Assembly: GCA_034769895.1 (NCBI GenBank)
Contig: CM068367.1
Coordinates: 690,670,268 to 690,734,267 of the forward strand
DNA length: 64,000 nucleotides
Direction: 5' to 3'
DNA from: Magicicada septendecula
Lineage: Eukaryota; Arthropoda; Insecta; Hemiptera; Cicadidae
Shown: positions 24,295 to 36,867 of the stretch, in pieces
Numbering within the stretch: position 1 is the first letter of the stretch
Layout: each line of letters starts with the position of its first letter
Position numbers and translations under genes: made by a program
Notes under the pieces: model-generated
The model's input: the letters and a program-made list of their open reading frames with translations, nothing else
What the model was told of the DNA's origin: nothing
Database searches by the model: none

Positions 24295-25658
24295 TCAGTC
24301 CACGTTAGGTATTTTTGTTAAGTCTCCGTCATTAAATTCACTCATTATCGGGTTAAATACTTCGGTCAAATCATTATAGTCATTATTATTCAAATATACT
24401 TTTAAACTTTCTTTCCATTCGTCATACTTTCTATTTAAGTTATACAATTCTGTTACTTTCTCCACATACACTTCTCTGTTTAACTCTCTCTCTTCATAAC
24501 ACCACATCACACTCTCACAATTATTCCGGACAGAGGGTACAAAATTACACAATAAAAATAAATACTTCAATTCCTCTATCAATACGGGACTCTTGCCCTT
24601 CAAAAACAACACTTGTGAACTCATTAAATCATCATAAACATTATCAACAATAAGGGGAAAATTTACCCCCTGTCACCACTCTACCACAACATTATTTTTC
24701 CTCTCTCTCTCTCTAACTCATTAACACACATTAACATCTCATAATCGCTACATTCCACCAACTCATCAGTACTTTCATTATTTAGTTTCACCGTATCACT
24801 TTCTGATACCAATTCTTCAAACACATTATTATACTCAATATTATTATTCTCATTATTTTCAACATTATTGTTATCATTTGTTATCTTACTCTCTACTACT
24901 ACGTTTTCACCCATATCATTATAATTATCCTCTGTTTTACATTCAAAATTTTCAATTACCTTTTGTCTTTGTTTATCAAATTTTTCCACCACATTACTCT
25001 CTATTTTGTCAATTTTGTTAGTCGTATTTTTTAATGAATGACTCAACGTTTCATTTAATTCATTTGTCAATTTGATAAAGTTACTCTCACATTTGATTTG
25101 TACTTTATTAATTTCAGTTTTGAGTTCATCCAATTTGCAATTAAATTCACTTTTAATTTCGGTCTTAATTTCATTCAATTTGTTATTCTGCGTATCTAAT
25201 TTCTCATTTACATTATTTTTAAATTCTTGCATCTTGTTTTTCTGTTCATCTAACTTTACATCAAATTTATTGAGCATTTCGTTTTTTTGTTCATCAAACT
25301 TTACACTCTGTTTTTCTATCATTGCTTGTATTGCTTTAAACATTTCATAGGTATCGTCAGATTTTTTATTTTGGATAGGTGTCGATTGATGTTCGACATC
25401 TTTCATTATTTTTGATTCAGTTATTTCTGAATTACTGTCAGTGAAACTGACCTCTTCGTTATTAGTTGTACAGTCCCTACTCAAATTTGGGGTTATCTGA
25501 ATCCCCGAATCTACAGTTACATTACTCTGGTCACTTATGCTTAATTCTGTTTTATCTTTACTCGCACTTGGAGTCGAATGTATTTCAAAATTGCTCATGT
25601 TTGAGTCGTCGAAATTTTCGACACTATTTTCATTTACTTTATTCTCGTTATCTGACAT
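24295..25658 (-). pseudogene. Coiled-coil protein, copy 3 (broken)
   Basis: The frame from ATG 25658 runs 325 codons and then shifts because the CT run near 24701-24714 has one additional CT unit. In the original frame a TGG-GGA to TGG-TGA change at about 24673 adds a stop. The last 109 codons remain open to 24295. It shares the stop and the variant KNTTNKIDKIES with copy 4, so both descend from one broken unit. Confidence 0.8.
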
Positions 25659-25834
25659 TTTTTATCACTGATATTCAAAATATTAATAATTTAATTAATT
25701 AATTTTTTGTAATCTACTTCTATATTACTTTCGGTATAGCTTTGCGTACATAACGCATTTTTATTTTGCTACGCTAACCTAACACATGTTTGTATCCTCG
25801 TAGATGTGGAATTTAATTAAATATATTAAAATTC

Positions 25835-25852
25835 GTCCCTGTTCGGGCGCCA
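25835..25852 (-). promoter_or_regulatory. Primer-binding site, unit 3
   Basis: Identical 18-base site, two bases from LTR4. Confidence 0.85.
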
Positions 25853-25854
25853 TT

Positions 25855-27062
25855 TGTTATAATCTATAACAATTTTAAATTTATTAAATACAAAATTACA
25901 TAATTTCCACCTACCTCCACGATCTCTTTTATCAGGGTCCAGGATCCAATCACAAGTTCGTTAGATACAAGCATGTGTTAAGGTTATCGAAATAACTGAT
26001 TCGACACATTGTTATGAAGAGAAATTACTATTTTTAATTAATCAGAATCATTTTAAAATTTTGTTCAAAACTTTGCTCAGTGGTTTACAGATTAAGTTAC
26101 ACGTTTCTTTGTTCTGTTGGCATCTTCTACATACTAACTTACTCTAATATCTTACCTTACTGATCACTATATAAAACAGATATACAGACAGAGCCCAGCC
26201 TGCAATTTTTCACTCTCACACATACATGAAATTTATTTTTAACAACCCCAAAACATTTTTAATACCCCATAACCTTTTATAATAAAGCCCCAGCCCTTAA
26301 TGAAAAACCGCCGGCAACGTGGTTCGCGCGCGCACTCATCTTCTTGTAATTTCTTGTTTTTACTGTCCGAAAGTTATACAATTACATTCTTTACTTTTTT
26401 ACTCGACCGCGGTCACATAAATTTTTCTCTCATTCCACTTTTTACTGTTAAAATATAAAGTTTTGTGACGAGCCTAACGTGGCTCGTTCCGGCGCCGGAG
26501 CGATCAGTTAACCAACTGGGGGAGAAAACGTAGCAGGTGTTGCTAACGTGATCTCATACTTGTAAGGAAATCACTGCCTTGGGCTTCGTCGCAGGAGTTT
26601 CGTCCCATGCCATGCATGTAGTTGTCGGAGTGACGACAGCATACGATCTCCGTGAGGCACTGGCCGACGTCACAAAAGAGGCCGGACTTAGACTTTATTT
26701 CCTCCAGCTTAAACGCACATTGCTGAATCAAATTCGCCCAAGCCATTTTGCTTTAAACCAACTCGGCGTCCCAACAGAGCGCGTACTTGTATTGCGCGTG
26801 AGTGCGTGGTCACACTTATGCAAAGTTCTGAGAAATTGAGGGTGGTTCAAATTCCTTGCCTGGTTACACAACAGCAACTGCGTCTCACTGCTTTGTTCTC
26901 AACACTGTACTACTTGCCACGTGGTCTGTTATAACGGAAATAGCGTTGTCGGAAAATAAAACTTTCACGATATTTTTATAAAATCCCGCAAAAATGAAAT
27001 AAATAAAATACAAATGCCCCATACCCGCAATAAATGAAATTACCCAATTTAGACACGTTACA
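25855..27062 (-). repeat. LTR4
   Basis: A 1208-bp LTR shared by units 3 and 4, with AACGTGGCTCG as in LTR2 and LTR3. Confidence 0.93.
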
Positions 27063-29510
27063 GTACCCCCTCAATGAGAATTCTGCTGTCCAAAACAGAA
27101 GAAATCTCATTGATAAAACCCCGAAGAGGACCGGTGAGGAACTGGTGCCAATAACCCCCTGGTTCTTACTCTTCATGGGTACACGACCCCCCTGGCTTGG
27201 CATCTATGGACGCATCTGAACGAGATCACTGGACTTCTCCGTAAAAGATCCCAACATCGAAAAATCGAACAGACAAGTACCACAGCACACCTCACCTTCT
27301 GACATGCTACCCCCCAAAATCCTCAATCCCTGGCTTAGATTATGCCAGATCCTCCACCGATATGTTTCCCCTTTTCTGCAAGCTGGGCTGCCTTTAGCAG
27401 ATACTGGGCTCACACACACTCACATTACATATTATACATTGAAAAATTCTTTAAAATTTACTATTTCATCTAAGAAAAAAAAATTCAAAATTCAAAATAA
27501 AATATTTTATCAAAAAATTCTCTTTCTTAGTTTTCTTTTCTTGTTATCAACAAAAAATTACACCAATGGAACACTTCTTAAAATCAAACAAAACATCCTT
27601 AGCCTAACAGGTGATTACCTAAAGTCTAACAACACAATTCAATACAATAAATCAATCAAATAAACATGGTTAGCACACAAATAATAAAATAATCAATACT
27701 TAAAATATCCACTAGCTGGCAGGCGAAAAATCAAGATTTTTTTTTTCCAAAAAAAATACTTTCCAAAAAATTTTAAAATTCGAAGAAAAAAAATTTAAAT
27801 TTATTTAAATGTTTCCTTTACATTTAGACATTAATTAAAACTTGGTTAAATTGATTAAAAAACACAAATTGAATGGACTTCCATATGAAACAAGCTTAGT
27901 ATGTGTGACCTCACTGTCAGCTGATCAAAACTAGGTCAAGTCCACAACCTTGACCCACATGTGTTATGTATAAGTTCTATCTGAAAATACATTGAACAAT
28001 CCAACTTGAAACATAAAACATAATAAAATAAAACATTTAAAAGAACTAAATATTATTATAAATAATAAGCAAATTGACATTAAACTATTCAAATAAACTT
28101 GACAACTTTACATTTACACATTCTATCAAAAGTTTGTCACTGGTTTCTATAAAAAGTTTTATACATTCTTATTACAAATCTCTTTCTTTACTTGACAATA
28201 TGATTCTACATTACTGTGGGTGATTTAAATACTTTTAACAATTTAATTTACTACTCGCTCTGTATACATATATAATCTTTCTCCCTTTGACTCTAACCTC
28301 TACCAACTGTAACTCACATGACACCCATTTCTATTAAAAACATCTACCAAACACTCTCTAAACCCAACTTATCATTAAACTCAAATCGCCACCTTCTCTC
28401 TATATATATATAAAAAATACTCTCTAACCCTTTGTACTTAGGATACCTGTTTCCCCCTCCCAAAAAACTCATTTCCCTTATCTGGCCCCTGGATTCTACC
28501 TAAGGCGGCCCCGTCCCCACTAAATCGATCCCATCCCGTCCCAACTTATCATTATGTCGCGGACTCCTACATTACACTACCCCCTACTACAAAATTGCCA
28601 TCCCCAAAAATCTCAATCTCATTACCTTACTACAACTACAACAAAATAACGTCATTAATTATAAACATCAATATATCACTCAAAACTCTACATATATTCT
28701 CCATTACTACTGTGTCAACATCAATACTCCTCAAAATTCTATAACATACATTACTTCAAAACAACATTACATTATATTCATCTCTACCATTTCTTTAACT
28801 TTGATTTCAACTTGGACAGATCTATATGTCCCATAAGATATTCATCACCCCAAAACTATCTCTTATTCGCTTTCACAAATTATTACTTTACTTCTCACTT
28901 TATTAAATTACTTTTCTCATTACTTTAAATAGCATCTGTAATACATTGAAACATTACATTGAACATTAATTACTTGGAACATTTATAAACCATTTTACCA
29001 GTGACATTTTATTGCTGATCAGCTGATCTTCCTAACACAATGAAAACGCATCTCAAAATTGAACAAATTACATGAAATATATATGTATTTATTTATCATT
29101 ACTTCTCACCTCCTTGTTTCCCATTTCTCTGATTCTGATACTTTGTGTTGACCGCCTGCCAGACGGTTTAACTATTGGCTTAGTTTAAAAAATACACACA
29201 TAATGAAAACACATATTTTTATCAATATCTATATCTAACGTACAACAAATAAATTCACTACAATTATTTACAAACTTTAGTTATTAACTGTTCAGTTTTT
29301 CCGCACTTCATTGTCCAAATCTGCCATGTCAAAACCACAATACAAAATGTTTATCACTGTCTTTTATTGTTTTATGGTTTAGCCTCCATCGTCATAGATT
29401 AACCTTGGTTTTATACAACATCGTTCAATCTCATTAACACACAAATTACTGTTTTGTGTGTTATAACCATAAAAACTGACTTCATTCATCTTACCCAAAT
29501 ACTCATTAAA

Positions 29511-30871
29511 TCAGTTCACGTTAGGTATTTTTGTTAAGTCTCCGTCATTAAATTCACTCATTATCGGGTTAAATACTTCGGTCAAATCATTATAGTCATT
29601 ATTATTCAAATATACTTTTAAACTTTCTTTCCATTCGTCATACTTTCTATTTAAGTTATACAATTCTGTTACTTTCTCCACATACACTTCTCTGTTTAAC
29701 TCTCTCTCTTCATAACACCACATCACACTCTCACAATTATTCCGGACAGAGGGTACAAAATTACACAATAAAAATAAATACTTCAATTCCTCTATCAATA
29801 CGGGACTCTTGCCCTTCAACAACAACACTTGTGAACTCATTAAATCATCATAAACATTATCAACAATAAGGGGAAAATTTACCCCCTGTCACCACTCTAC
29901 CAAAACATTATTTTTCCTCTCTCTCTCTAACTCATTAACACACATTAACATCTCATAATCGCTACATTCCACCAACTCATCAGTACTTTCATTATTTAGT
30001 TTCACCGTATCACTTTCTGATACCAATTCTTCAAACACATTATTATACTCAATATTATTATTCTCATTATTTTCAACATTATTGTTATCATTTGTTATCT
30101 TACTCTCTACTACTACGTTTCACCCATATCATTATAATTATCCTCTGTTTTACATTCAAAATTTTCAATTACCTTTTGTCTTTGTTTATCAAATTTTTCC
30201 ACCACATTACTCTCTATTTTGTCAATTTTGTTAGTCGTATTTTTTAATGAATGACTCAACGTTTCATTTAATTCATTTGTCAATTTGATAAAGTTACTCT
30301 CACATTTGATTTGTACTTTATTAATTTCAGTTTTGAGTTCATCCAATTTGCAATTAAATTCACTTTTAATTTCGGTCTTAATTTCATTCAATTTGTTATT
30401 CTGCGTATCTAATTTCTCATTTACATTATTTTTAAATTCTTGCATCTTGTTTTTCTGTTCATCTAACTTTACATCAAATTTATTGAGCATTTCGTTTTTT
30501 TGTTCATCAAACTTTACACTCTGTTTTTCTATCATTGCTTGTATTGCTTTAAACATTTCATAGGTATCGTCAGATTTTTTATTTTGGATAGGTGTCGATT
30601 GATGTTCGACATCTTTCATTATTTTTGATTCAGTTATTTCTGTATTACTGTCAGTGAAACTGACCTCTTCATTATTAGTTGTACAGTCCCTACTCAAATT
30701 TGGGGTTATCTGAATCCCCGAATCTACAGTTACATTACTCTGGTCACTTATGCTTAATTCTGTTTTATCTTTACTCGCACTTGGAGTCGAATGTATTTCA
30801 AAATTGCTCATGTTTGAGTCGTCGAAATTTTCGACACTATTTTCATTTACTTTATTCTCGTTATCTGACAT
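29511..30871 (-). pseudogene. Coiled-coil protein, copy 4 (broken)
   Basis: The frame from ATG 30871 runs 252 codons to 30113, where one T is missing (ACGTTTCACC instead of ACGTTTTCACC). The later TGA seen in copy 3 is also present. The C-terminal 109 codons (29840-29511) remain open, ending in Asn instead of Asp. The frameshift is private, the stop shared with copy 3. Confidence 0.8.
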
Positions 30872-31047
30872 TTTTTATCATTGATATTCAAAATATTAAT
30901 AATCTAATTAATTAATTTTTTGTAATCTACTTCTATATTACTTTCGGTATAGCTTTGCGTACATAACGCATTTTTATTTTGCTACGCTAACCTAACACAT
31001 GTTTGTATCCTCGTAGATTTGGAATTTAATTAAATATATTAAAATTC

Positions 31048-31065
31048 GTCCCTGTTCGGGCGCCA
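31048..31065 (-). promoter_or_regulatory. Primer-binding site, unit 4
   Basis: Identical 18-base site, two bases from LTR5, the outermost 5' LTR. Confidence 0.85.
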
Positions 31066-31067
31066 TT

Positions 31068-32275
31068 TGTTATAATCTATACCAATTTTAAATTTATTAA
31101 ATACAAAATTACATAATTTCCACCTACCTCCACTATCTCTTTTATCAGGGTCCAGGATCCAATCACAAGTACGTTAGATACAAGCATGTGTTAAGGTTAT
31201 CGAAATAACTGATTCGACACATTGTTATGAAGAGAAATTACTATTTTTAATTAATCAGAATCATTTTAAAATTTTGTTCAAAACTTTGCTCAGTGGTTTA
31301 CAGATTAAGTTACACATTTCTTTGTTCTGTTGGCATCTTCTACATACTAACTTACTCTAATATCTTACCTTACTGATCACTATATAAAACAGATATACAG
31401 ACAGAGCCCAGCCTGCAATTTTTCACTCTCACACATACATGAAATTTATTTTTAACAACCCCAAAACATTTTTAACACCCCATAACCTTTTATAATAAAG
31501 CCCCAGCCCTTAATGAAAAACCGCCGGCAACGTGGTTCGCGCGCGCACTCATCTTCTTGTAATTTCTTGTTTTTACTGTCCGAAAGTTATACAATTACAT
31601 TCTTTACTTTTTTACTCGACCGCGGTCACATAAATTTTTCTCTCATTCCACTTTTTACTGTTAAAATATAAAGTTTTGTGACGAGCCCAACTTGGCTCGT
31701 TCCGGCGCCGGAGCGATCAGTTAACCAACTGGGGGAGAAAACGTAGCAGGTGTTGCTAACGTGATCTCATACTTGTAAGGAAATCACTGCCTTGGGCTTC
31801 GTCGCAGGAGTTTCGTCCCATGCCATGCATGTAGTTGTCGGAGTGACGACAGCATACGATCTCCGTGAGGCACTGGCCGACGTCACAAAAGAGGCCGGAC
31901 TTAGACTTTATTTCCTCCAGCTTAAACGCACATTGCTGAATCAAATTCGCCCAAGCCATTTTGCTTTAAACCAACTCGGCGTCCCAACAGAGCGCGTACT
32001 TGTATTGCGCGTGAGTGCGTGGTCACACTTATGCAAAGTTCTGAGAAATTGAGGGTGGTTCAAATTCCTTGCCTGGTTACACAACAGCAACTGCGTCTCA
32101 CTGCTTTGTTCTCAACACTGTACTACTTGCCACGTGGTCTGTTATAACGGAAATAGCGTTGTCGGAAAATAAAACTTTCACGATATTTTTATAAAATCCC
32201 GCAAAAATGAAATAAATAAAATACAAATGCCCCATACCCGCAATAAATGAAATTACCCAATTTAGACACGTTACA
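31068..32275 (-). repeat. LTR5 (5'-most LTR of the array)
   Basis: A 1208-bp LTR. The flank 32276-32279 is ACAA, matching 10204-10207. It shares AACTTGGCTCG with LTR1 alone. Confidence 0.93.
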
Positions 32276-32892
32276 ACAATTGATAATTTCATCAAACTTA
32301 GAATCACGTTTCATAAAATGATCAATTTTGGTGGAAGGGCATTATATAACGTTGCAGAAATCAGATCATATAGGGTATCCATAAGTATTATAGAAATGCT
32401 AAAAGGTAAGATAATTTAATAAATAAATAATGAAGAAAAAATATAAAATGAAGATAAGAAAGAAGAAAGAAGAGTTGTAAACAAGAATAATCATTAAAAG
32501 AATAGACTAGACTGACAAACAAATGACTATGACCCAATCCCAGAGATTGGCCAGATAAAGAAATAAAGATGAGAAAGATATATTGAAATTTAGAAGACAA
32601 ATCAATGATAAGAGACACAATTAAGTAAAGAAAATATATAAGTAACCATGAATAAAACAAATAATAAAGAAAGTACACTAACCATAAAAACATAAGTAAG
32701 ACAATTATTATTAAATAAAGTATGTTGTTAAGGACCTTATTGTAATAAAAAGATAAAGCACAAAATGTTAAAGAATAATTATAAACGTATATTTAGAATA
32801 TCATTGAAACCAAGAGTGAGAGATAGGTAGGGAGTGGTAACAATAAACAGTGAAGTGATGAGAATATAAAAATAAACAACTTATAATCTTAA
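32276..32892. other. AT-rich flank right of the LTR array
   Basis: The pre-insertion site would join 10207 to 32280. A plus-strand frame of about 50 codons from 32278 to 32419 has no recognisable similarity. Nothing else is assigned. Confidence 0.5.
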
Positions 32893-33306
32893 GAAAAAGA
32901 ATAGTGACCAAGTGTAACAAACCAAAACCATAAACAAATGGTGAATAAGAAAATAAGTTAATTGTGTTAGACTGTAAGAAACAGAGTAGGTGTGGGTGTT
33001 AGTAATAGAAAAACATATACTATTACTAAAAGAATAACTATAATATTTATATTTATGGAATAGATGGTGTCGATATAATACTCACCAAAATTGTTATTTT
33101 GTTAATTTAAAGAAAGTTAATTTGTTTGTTTAGTGGTTAAGGAAGTATAAACAAGAAGACATAATTTTATAGTAATATGTTTTTGTTATATGCAAGTAAT
33201 GAAAGTATAAAGAGATGAGTAGTATGAACATTTTAAGTAATGACATACAATATAATAGTTGTATTTAATCAGAAGGAATATGGCTGAACAATATACCATT
33301 AAGTTA
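32893..33306. repeat. Dispersed repeat B, second copy
   Basis: Matches 1073-1586 without the internal duplication. It again abuts a Penelope 3' end, supporting the idea that it belongs with that element. Confidence 0.65.
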
Positions 33307-34129
33307 TTTTCTTGGATTTCGTTGTCCATGACGTGTGCGTTACTTAACTAAATATCACTATTACTTTAACGACTCGGAACACTAGGTTTTTTATAAGTAA
33401 AAGCAAAAAGTTTTACCTTACAGCCTTAACCGGTTTTCTCCTTTAAAAGGCTTCTTCAGAGGCTGCCGCAGGTAGGGCTATCCGTCTTGTTGTGGGTAAC
33501 GAAATCGAATTTCGAAAGATCGATGCTGTGTGTGTGGGTGAGATATGTTCGAATAATGCGTGCGATTTGAATTGTGTCTGTTCGTTTAGGATGTCGTTTT
33601 TATTTGTTTTTGTGTGTTTGTATATTCCCAATTGTTCTAGAGTGTCTAGTTTTCGGCCTTTTGTGTGTACGTGTAGAATGTTCATGTTATTGTCGATGTT
33701 TTTATATGTGTGGTTTGCTTCAATGAGGTGGTTTGCAAAGGTGGATTCTGTAGTGGAGTGGAGTGCCTTTGTGTGTTCAATGTATCTCTGTTTGAAGCTA
33801 CGTCCTGTCTGGCCTATGTAGAATTTACTGCAATTTGAGCAATTTAGCTTGTAAACACCGGGTAGATCGAATTTGTTTTGTGCTTTGTGTGTGTGTTTTG
33901 ATAGTGTGTGTTCTGTTTTGTTAGTAGTTTTGTAAGCGATTCTGTATCCTGCTTTTTTGAATTTGTGGGCTATTTTTTCAGTTTGTTTGTTGATGTATGT
34001 TAGTGTTATGAGTTTGTTGTTTTCTGTCTTTGTCTGTTGTTTGTTTTGTGTAGGAGTTTACTGACTATTGTTCTGTCATATCCGTTAGATTCTGCTAGAT
34101 ATTTTATCGTGTTTAGTTCGTCTTTGTAG
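33307..34129 (-). pseudogene. Penelope-like element 1, C-terminal GIY-YIG part
   Basis: The minus-strand frame from about 34030 to 33443 has the Penelope C-terminal layout: GVYKLNCSNC, then the GIY-YIG-type core FYIGQTGRSFKQRYIEH, then LDTLEQLGIYKHTK near the end. GIY-YIG endonucleases cut target DNA for Penelope insertion. Upstream (34129-34040) another frame carries more of the RT-endonuclease linker, so a frameshift lies near 34030-34050. At 34129 the gene is cut by the hAT-type insertion, and its N-terminal part resumes at 57003. The 3' end includes a hammerhead-like motif. Confidence 0.88.
33421..33465 (-). ncRNA. Hammerhead-ribozyme-like motif, copy B
   Basis: Minus strand: CAGCCT, CTGAAGA, stem II CCTTTTAAAGG, GAAA, CCGG loop, TTA, AGGCTG. 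Identical stem I pairing to copy A; the core has A at the variable seventh position. Confidence 0.6.
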
Positions 34130-34280
34130 TAGAGGTGGGCTAAACAGTTATTTTAAAATACTAGGTATGAAAATACCGTTCCAAAAAAATAACAGGTACA
34201 AATACCTGTTATTATATACTATATATACATAACCTATATTATCCTTTGTAAGTAACTGGTTTTCAGTTTCCTGCAGGTCT

Positions 34281-34397
34281 CCTATGTAATATCTTCAAAT
34301 AAATACACTGCAAGTAGGTTTATTTTCACCTAGATAAACCTATTAATATATTAATAAACCTACTTGCTGTGTATTTATTTTAAGATATTATATAACC
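34281..34397. repeat. Foldback hairpin
   Basis: Arms of about 44 bp (34281-34324 and 34354-34397; core AATAAACCTACTTGC) pair with few mismatches around a 29-base spacer. It lies in the hAT left end and may be a MITE-like foldback or a subterminal palindrome. Confidence 0.7.
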
Positions 34398-34599
34398 TAT
34401 ACTAAAATTTTTACACGAGAGGGATTAACGTTTGCAATGATGTCATCGCCATGTTGCCACTTCGTAACCACGTGTTTCTGTTGAATGTCACGCAAGCGTA
34501 ACTTTCGTTACTGCATTCACTCAAAACACACTTCTCGCAGACAAAACAAATCCAGTACACGCAGACTAAATATGTATTCCCCTACTTAAAAACTAATCT

Positions 34600-34804
34600 T
34601 CGGTTTCGTTGTCCATGACGTGTCCGTTAATTAACTAAATATAATTATTACACTACGACTCGGAACACAAAACTTTTTATAGGTAAAAACGAAAAAGTTT
34701 TACCTTACAACCTGAACCGGCTTTCGCCTTTTAAAGGCTTCTTCAGAAGTCTCGTCTTTTAAAGTTTTGTGTTCCGCGTCGTAGTGTAATAATTATATTT
34801 AGTT
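34600..34804 (-). repeat. Penelope tail fragment flanked by inverted repeat
   Basis: It matches the Penelope 3' end at 33307-33465 and contains hammerhead-like copy C. Its outer parts form an inverted repeat: 34633-34676 (AACTAAATATAATTATTACA...) and 34761-34804, differing at a few bases, with the ribozyme motif in the loop. It is a stand-alone tail without coding sequence. Confidence 0.75.
34708..34752 (-). ncRNA. Hammerhead-ribozyme-like motif, copy C
   Basis: Minus strand: GACTT, CTGAAGA, stem II GCC...GGC, GAAA, CCGG, triplet TTC, AGGTTG. Stem I differs in sequence from copies A and B but still pairs with G-U wobbles, a compensatory pattern. Confidence 0.55.
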
Positions 34805-35140
34805 AAAAACTAATATTTATTCAGTTGTAACTACAGATAATTCATAAACTAAAAATGTGAATTCTTACGAGAATAATAAACGAGAACTTAATTAACTTCA
34901 GTGTTTTTTTTAAATTAACTTCAAATGTTCAGAATCTTTAATTTTTGTATTAACGATAAATGTGACAATGTGCAAATGTGCAATAATCAACTTAGTGTAT
35001 AAATAAAGTAAAAATTAACAATAATAAAAAATATAAGACAGCAAAATAAGAGTCAATGTTTTGTTTTTATTACTTTTACCATAAAAACAAAACTGAAAAT
35101 GAAATTATTATTAGCTGTCTGTAGTTTTCTGCCTGTGCCG

Positions 35141-36546
35141 TTAATCTAAAGGTGTTACACCACTTATGTCGCTACCAGAGTCACTTGATTCTGTCCCCAA
35201 ATTTATTACCAGTTGTTCCACGGCGTCTTCTAATATGCCTTCGTTGCTCCATGCTTCGTCAATTATTTTCTTTGTATGCATCACTGCTTTTCTCCAATCG
35301 TCTGCAGTAACATGCGTAATGCCCTCGCGTATCAATTTTTGTACTTCAGTTCCTGTAAAAGTCTTATTATTTCTTGCTACATATCCCTTTACTTGTGCCC
35401 ATATTAACTCAATGGGGTTAAAATGACAATGATACGGTGGTAATCTTACTACTTTATGGCCATGTTCTTGCGCTACTTTGTCAATTACGTATTCCGGAAA
35501 GCGGGGTTTACAACCTGACACCAGCTCCAATAGCTCTGCTTTTTTCATGCTAACAGTCGTAGAAATGTTATGTTCATGAAGCCAGTGAATAATTTCTTCT
35601 TTACGTGTAGCTAATGTTGGCGCTTTGTCGTATATAACCGAGTGATAAGGGGCGTTACGCATTACAACAGTTGACGGCACTGTGAGGTTTTTTAATAACG
35701 AGTCTGTGAACCACTTGGTAAAGTTTTCAGAGTTCATTTCTTCGTGAAAGTCACTCGTTTTCTTTGACTTAAAGGCATAAAAACAGTTAGGTATGCAACC
35801 TTTTGATGTCCCAGCGTGTACAATAATATATCTACCCCCTCGTCCTAAAGGTATTTTCATTGTTCCTTCCACAGTATCATCTGTCCAGCCTTTTCGTAAA
35901 CTGTGACCTATGTTTACCCATGTTTCGTCTAACCAGACTATGTCTTCAATAGATTTAGTTTGAATTTCTCGTAGAAATCTACAACGTAAAGCAACTACAC
36001 TTTCACTTTCCATAAGAACTTTTCTCCCCAAAATGTTTGTAAACTTAAAACCGATATTTTGTAATACTTTCCTAACAGATGATTTACTACCGGCAAAAAG
36101 ATCAGCTGCTGCTAACAACTTATGAAGTGTATTTATTGTTGGGTGCTCTTTTCTACAATAGTAGCTATAAATATGCTGTCGAATTGCATTTTCTTGGAAA
36201 GAATCTAACTTCGTAACTTTTTTGTCTATATTTATTTTTTATTAGGTGTACGAAACTTGGGCTCTGTATCACTAAAATCAGTAAGAAGATCGTCTTTCTC
36301 TTTTCCTATACGTACTATAAGATTCTTCCCTACTTCGCATGCGGCAGCTATACGCTCTAAAACTTTATTAAAGGAAATTAACGGCCCCCCGTTTGCTTTT
36401 TCTTTTTCAAAATATTCACGTACTGAACAGATAAGTTGTCTTGCCTGTCCATCAATTACTTTCCTTTTTCTTGTCTTGCGTATAGCTGAAGCACTCGTAC
36501 TGGCGTCGGACATAGCTGAATGGATAATATTTACAATCACTATCAC
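35141..36546 (-). pseudogene. IS630/Tc1-mariner-type DDE transposase, frameshifted
   Basis: Two frames together make one transposase. The N-terminal part (ATG at 36510 or 36546, to 36232) is basic and helical (RKTRKRKVIDGQARQL). A one-base shift in the A run near 36235-36240 moves the frame, after which KLDSFQENAIRQHIYS and the DDE domain follow to 35141. Motifs: WLDETWVN (first Asp), VMRNAPYHS (second acidic position now Asn) and NPIELIWAQVK (Glu). The family normally has Asp in the second motif, so the copy is catalytically dead as well as frameshifted. It would cut and paste DNA at TA sites. I could not identify its inverted repeats. Confidence 0.85.
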
Positions 36547-36849
36547 TTAGTCCACTAAATACTTAAATTTTACCACAAAATCACTTCTGAATATTAGACT
36601 AATAATCACTAAATTTAAAAAATATCACTCAATCATGCAAATGCACTAAAATATGATAATATTGTAAATTTTAAAACTGTTAAATTTCACTCACATCAAA
36701 CCGTAGTAAACGCACAGGCCTGCTGTTCAATTTACTACGCGCACGTGGTAACGCACAAACAGCGGAACAACAAGTACGAGTTTAAACATTGTATTTGCCT
36801 CCAAAAGCGTTTTAAGACTATAAAACAGGTTAATTACCTACCGTCACGC
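36547..36849. other. Non-coding spacer
   Basis: About 300 bases right of the transposase start, probably its 5' flank. No ORF or clear terminal repeat is seen. Confidence 0.5.
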
Positions 36850-36867
36850 TTTTTGAAATCCGAAAAC

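Larger units (their letters stand above)
10208..32275 (-). mobile_element. Tandem array of a non-autonomous LTR retrotransposon: five LTRs, four internal regions
   Basis: The structure is LTR1 10208-11418, int1, LTR2 15440-16647, int2, LTR3 20661-21845, int3, LTR4 25855-27062, int4, LTR5 31068-32275, with a ~5.2-kb period. On the minus strand each LTR starts TGTAACGTG and ends TTATAACA. A primer-binding site follows each upstream LTR by two bases, and a purine tract (TTGAGGGGGTAC on the minus strand) abuts each downstream LTR. A 4-bp duplication ACAA (10204-10207 and 32276-32279) flanks only the whole array, which is therefore one insertion that grew or entered as an array. There is no protease, RT or integrase, so another element must supply them. 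Confidence 0.93.

Noticed and set aside
10208..32275. 5.2-kb repeats as satellite DNA or rDNA-like array
   Set aside because: Units have LTR ends, primer sites and purine tracts, and the array has one target-site duplication.
35141..36118. This DDE protein as the hAT transposase of the surrounding insertion
   Set aside because: Motifs (WLDETWVN, NPIELIWAQVK) are IS630/Tc1-type, not hAT.
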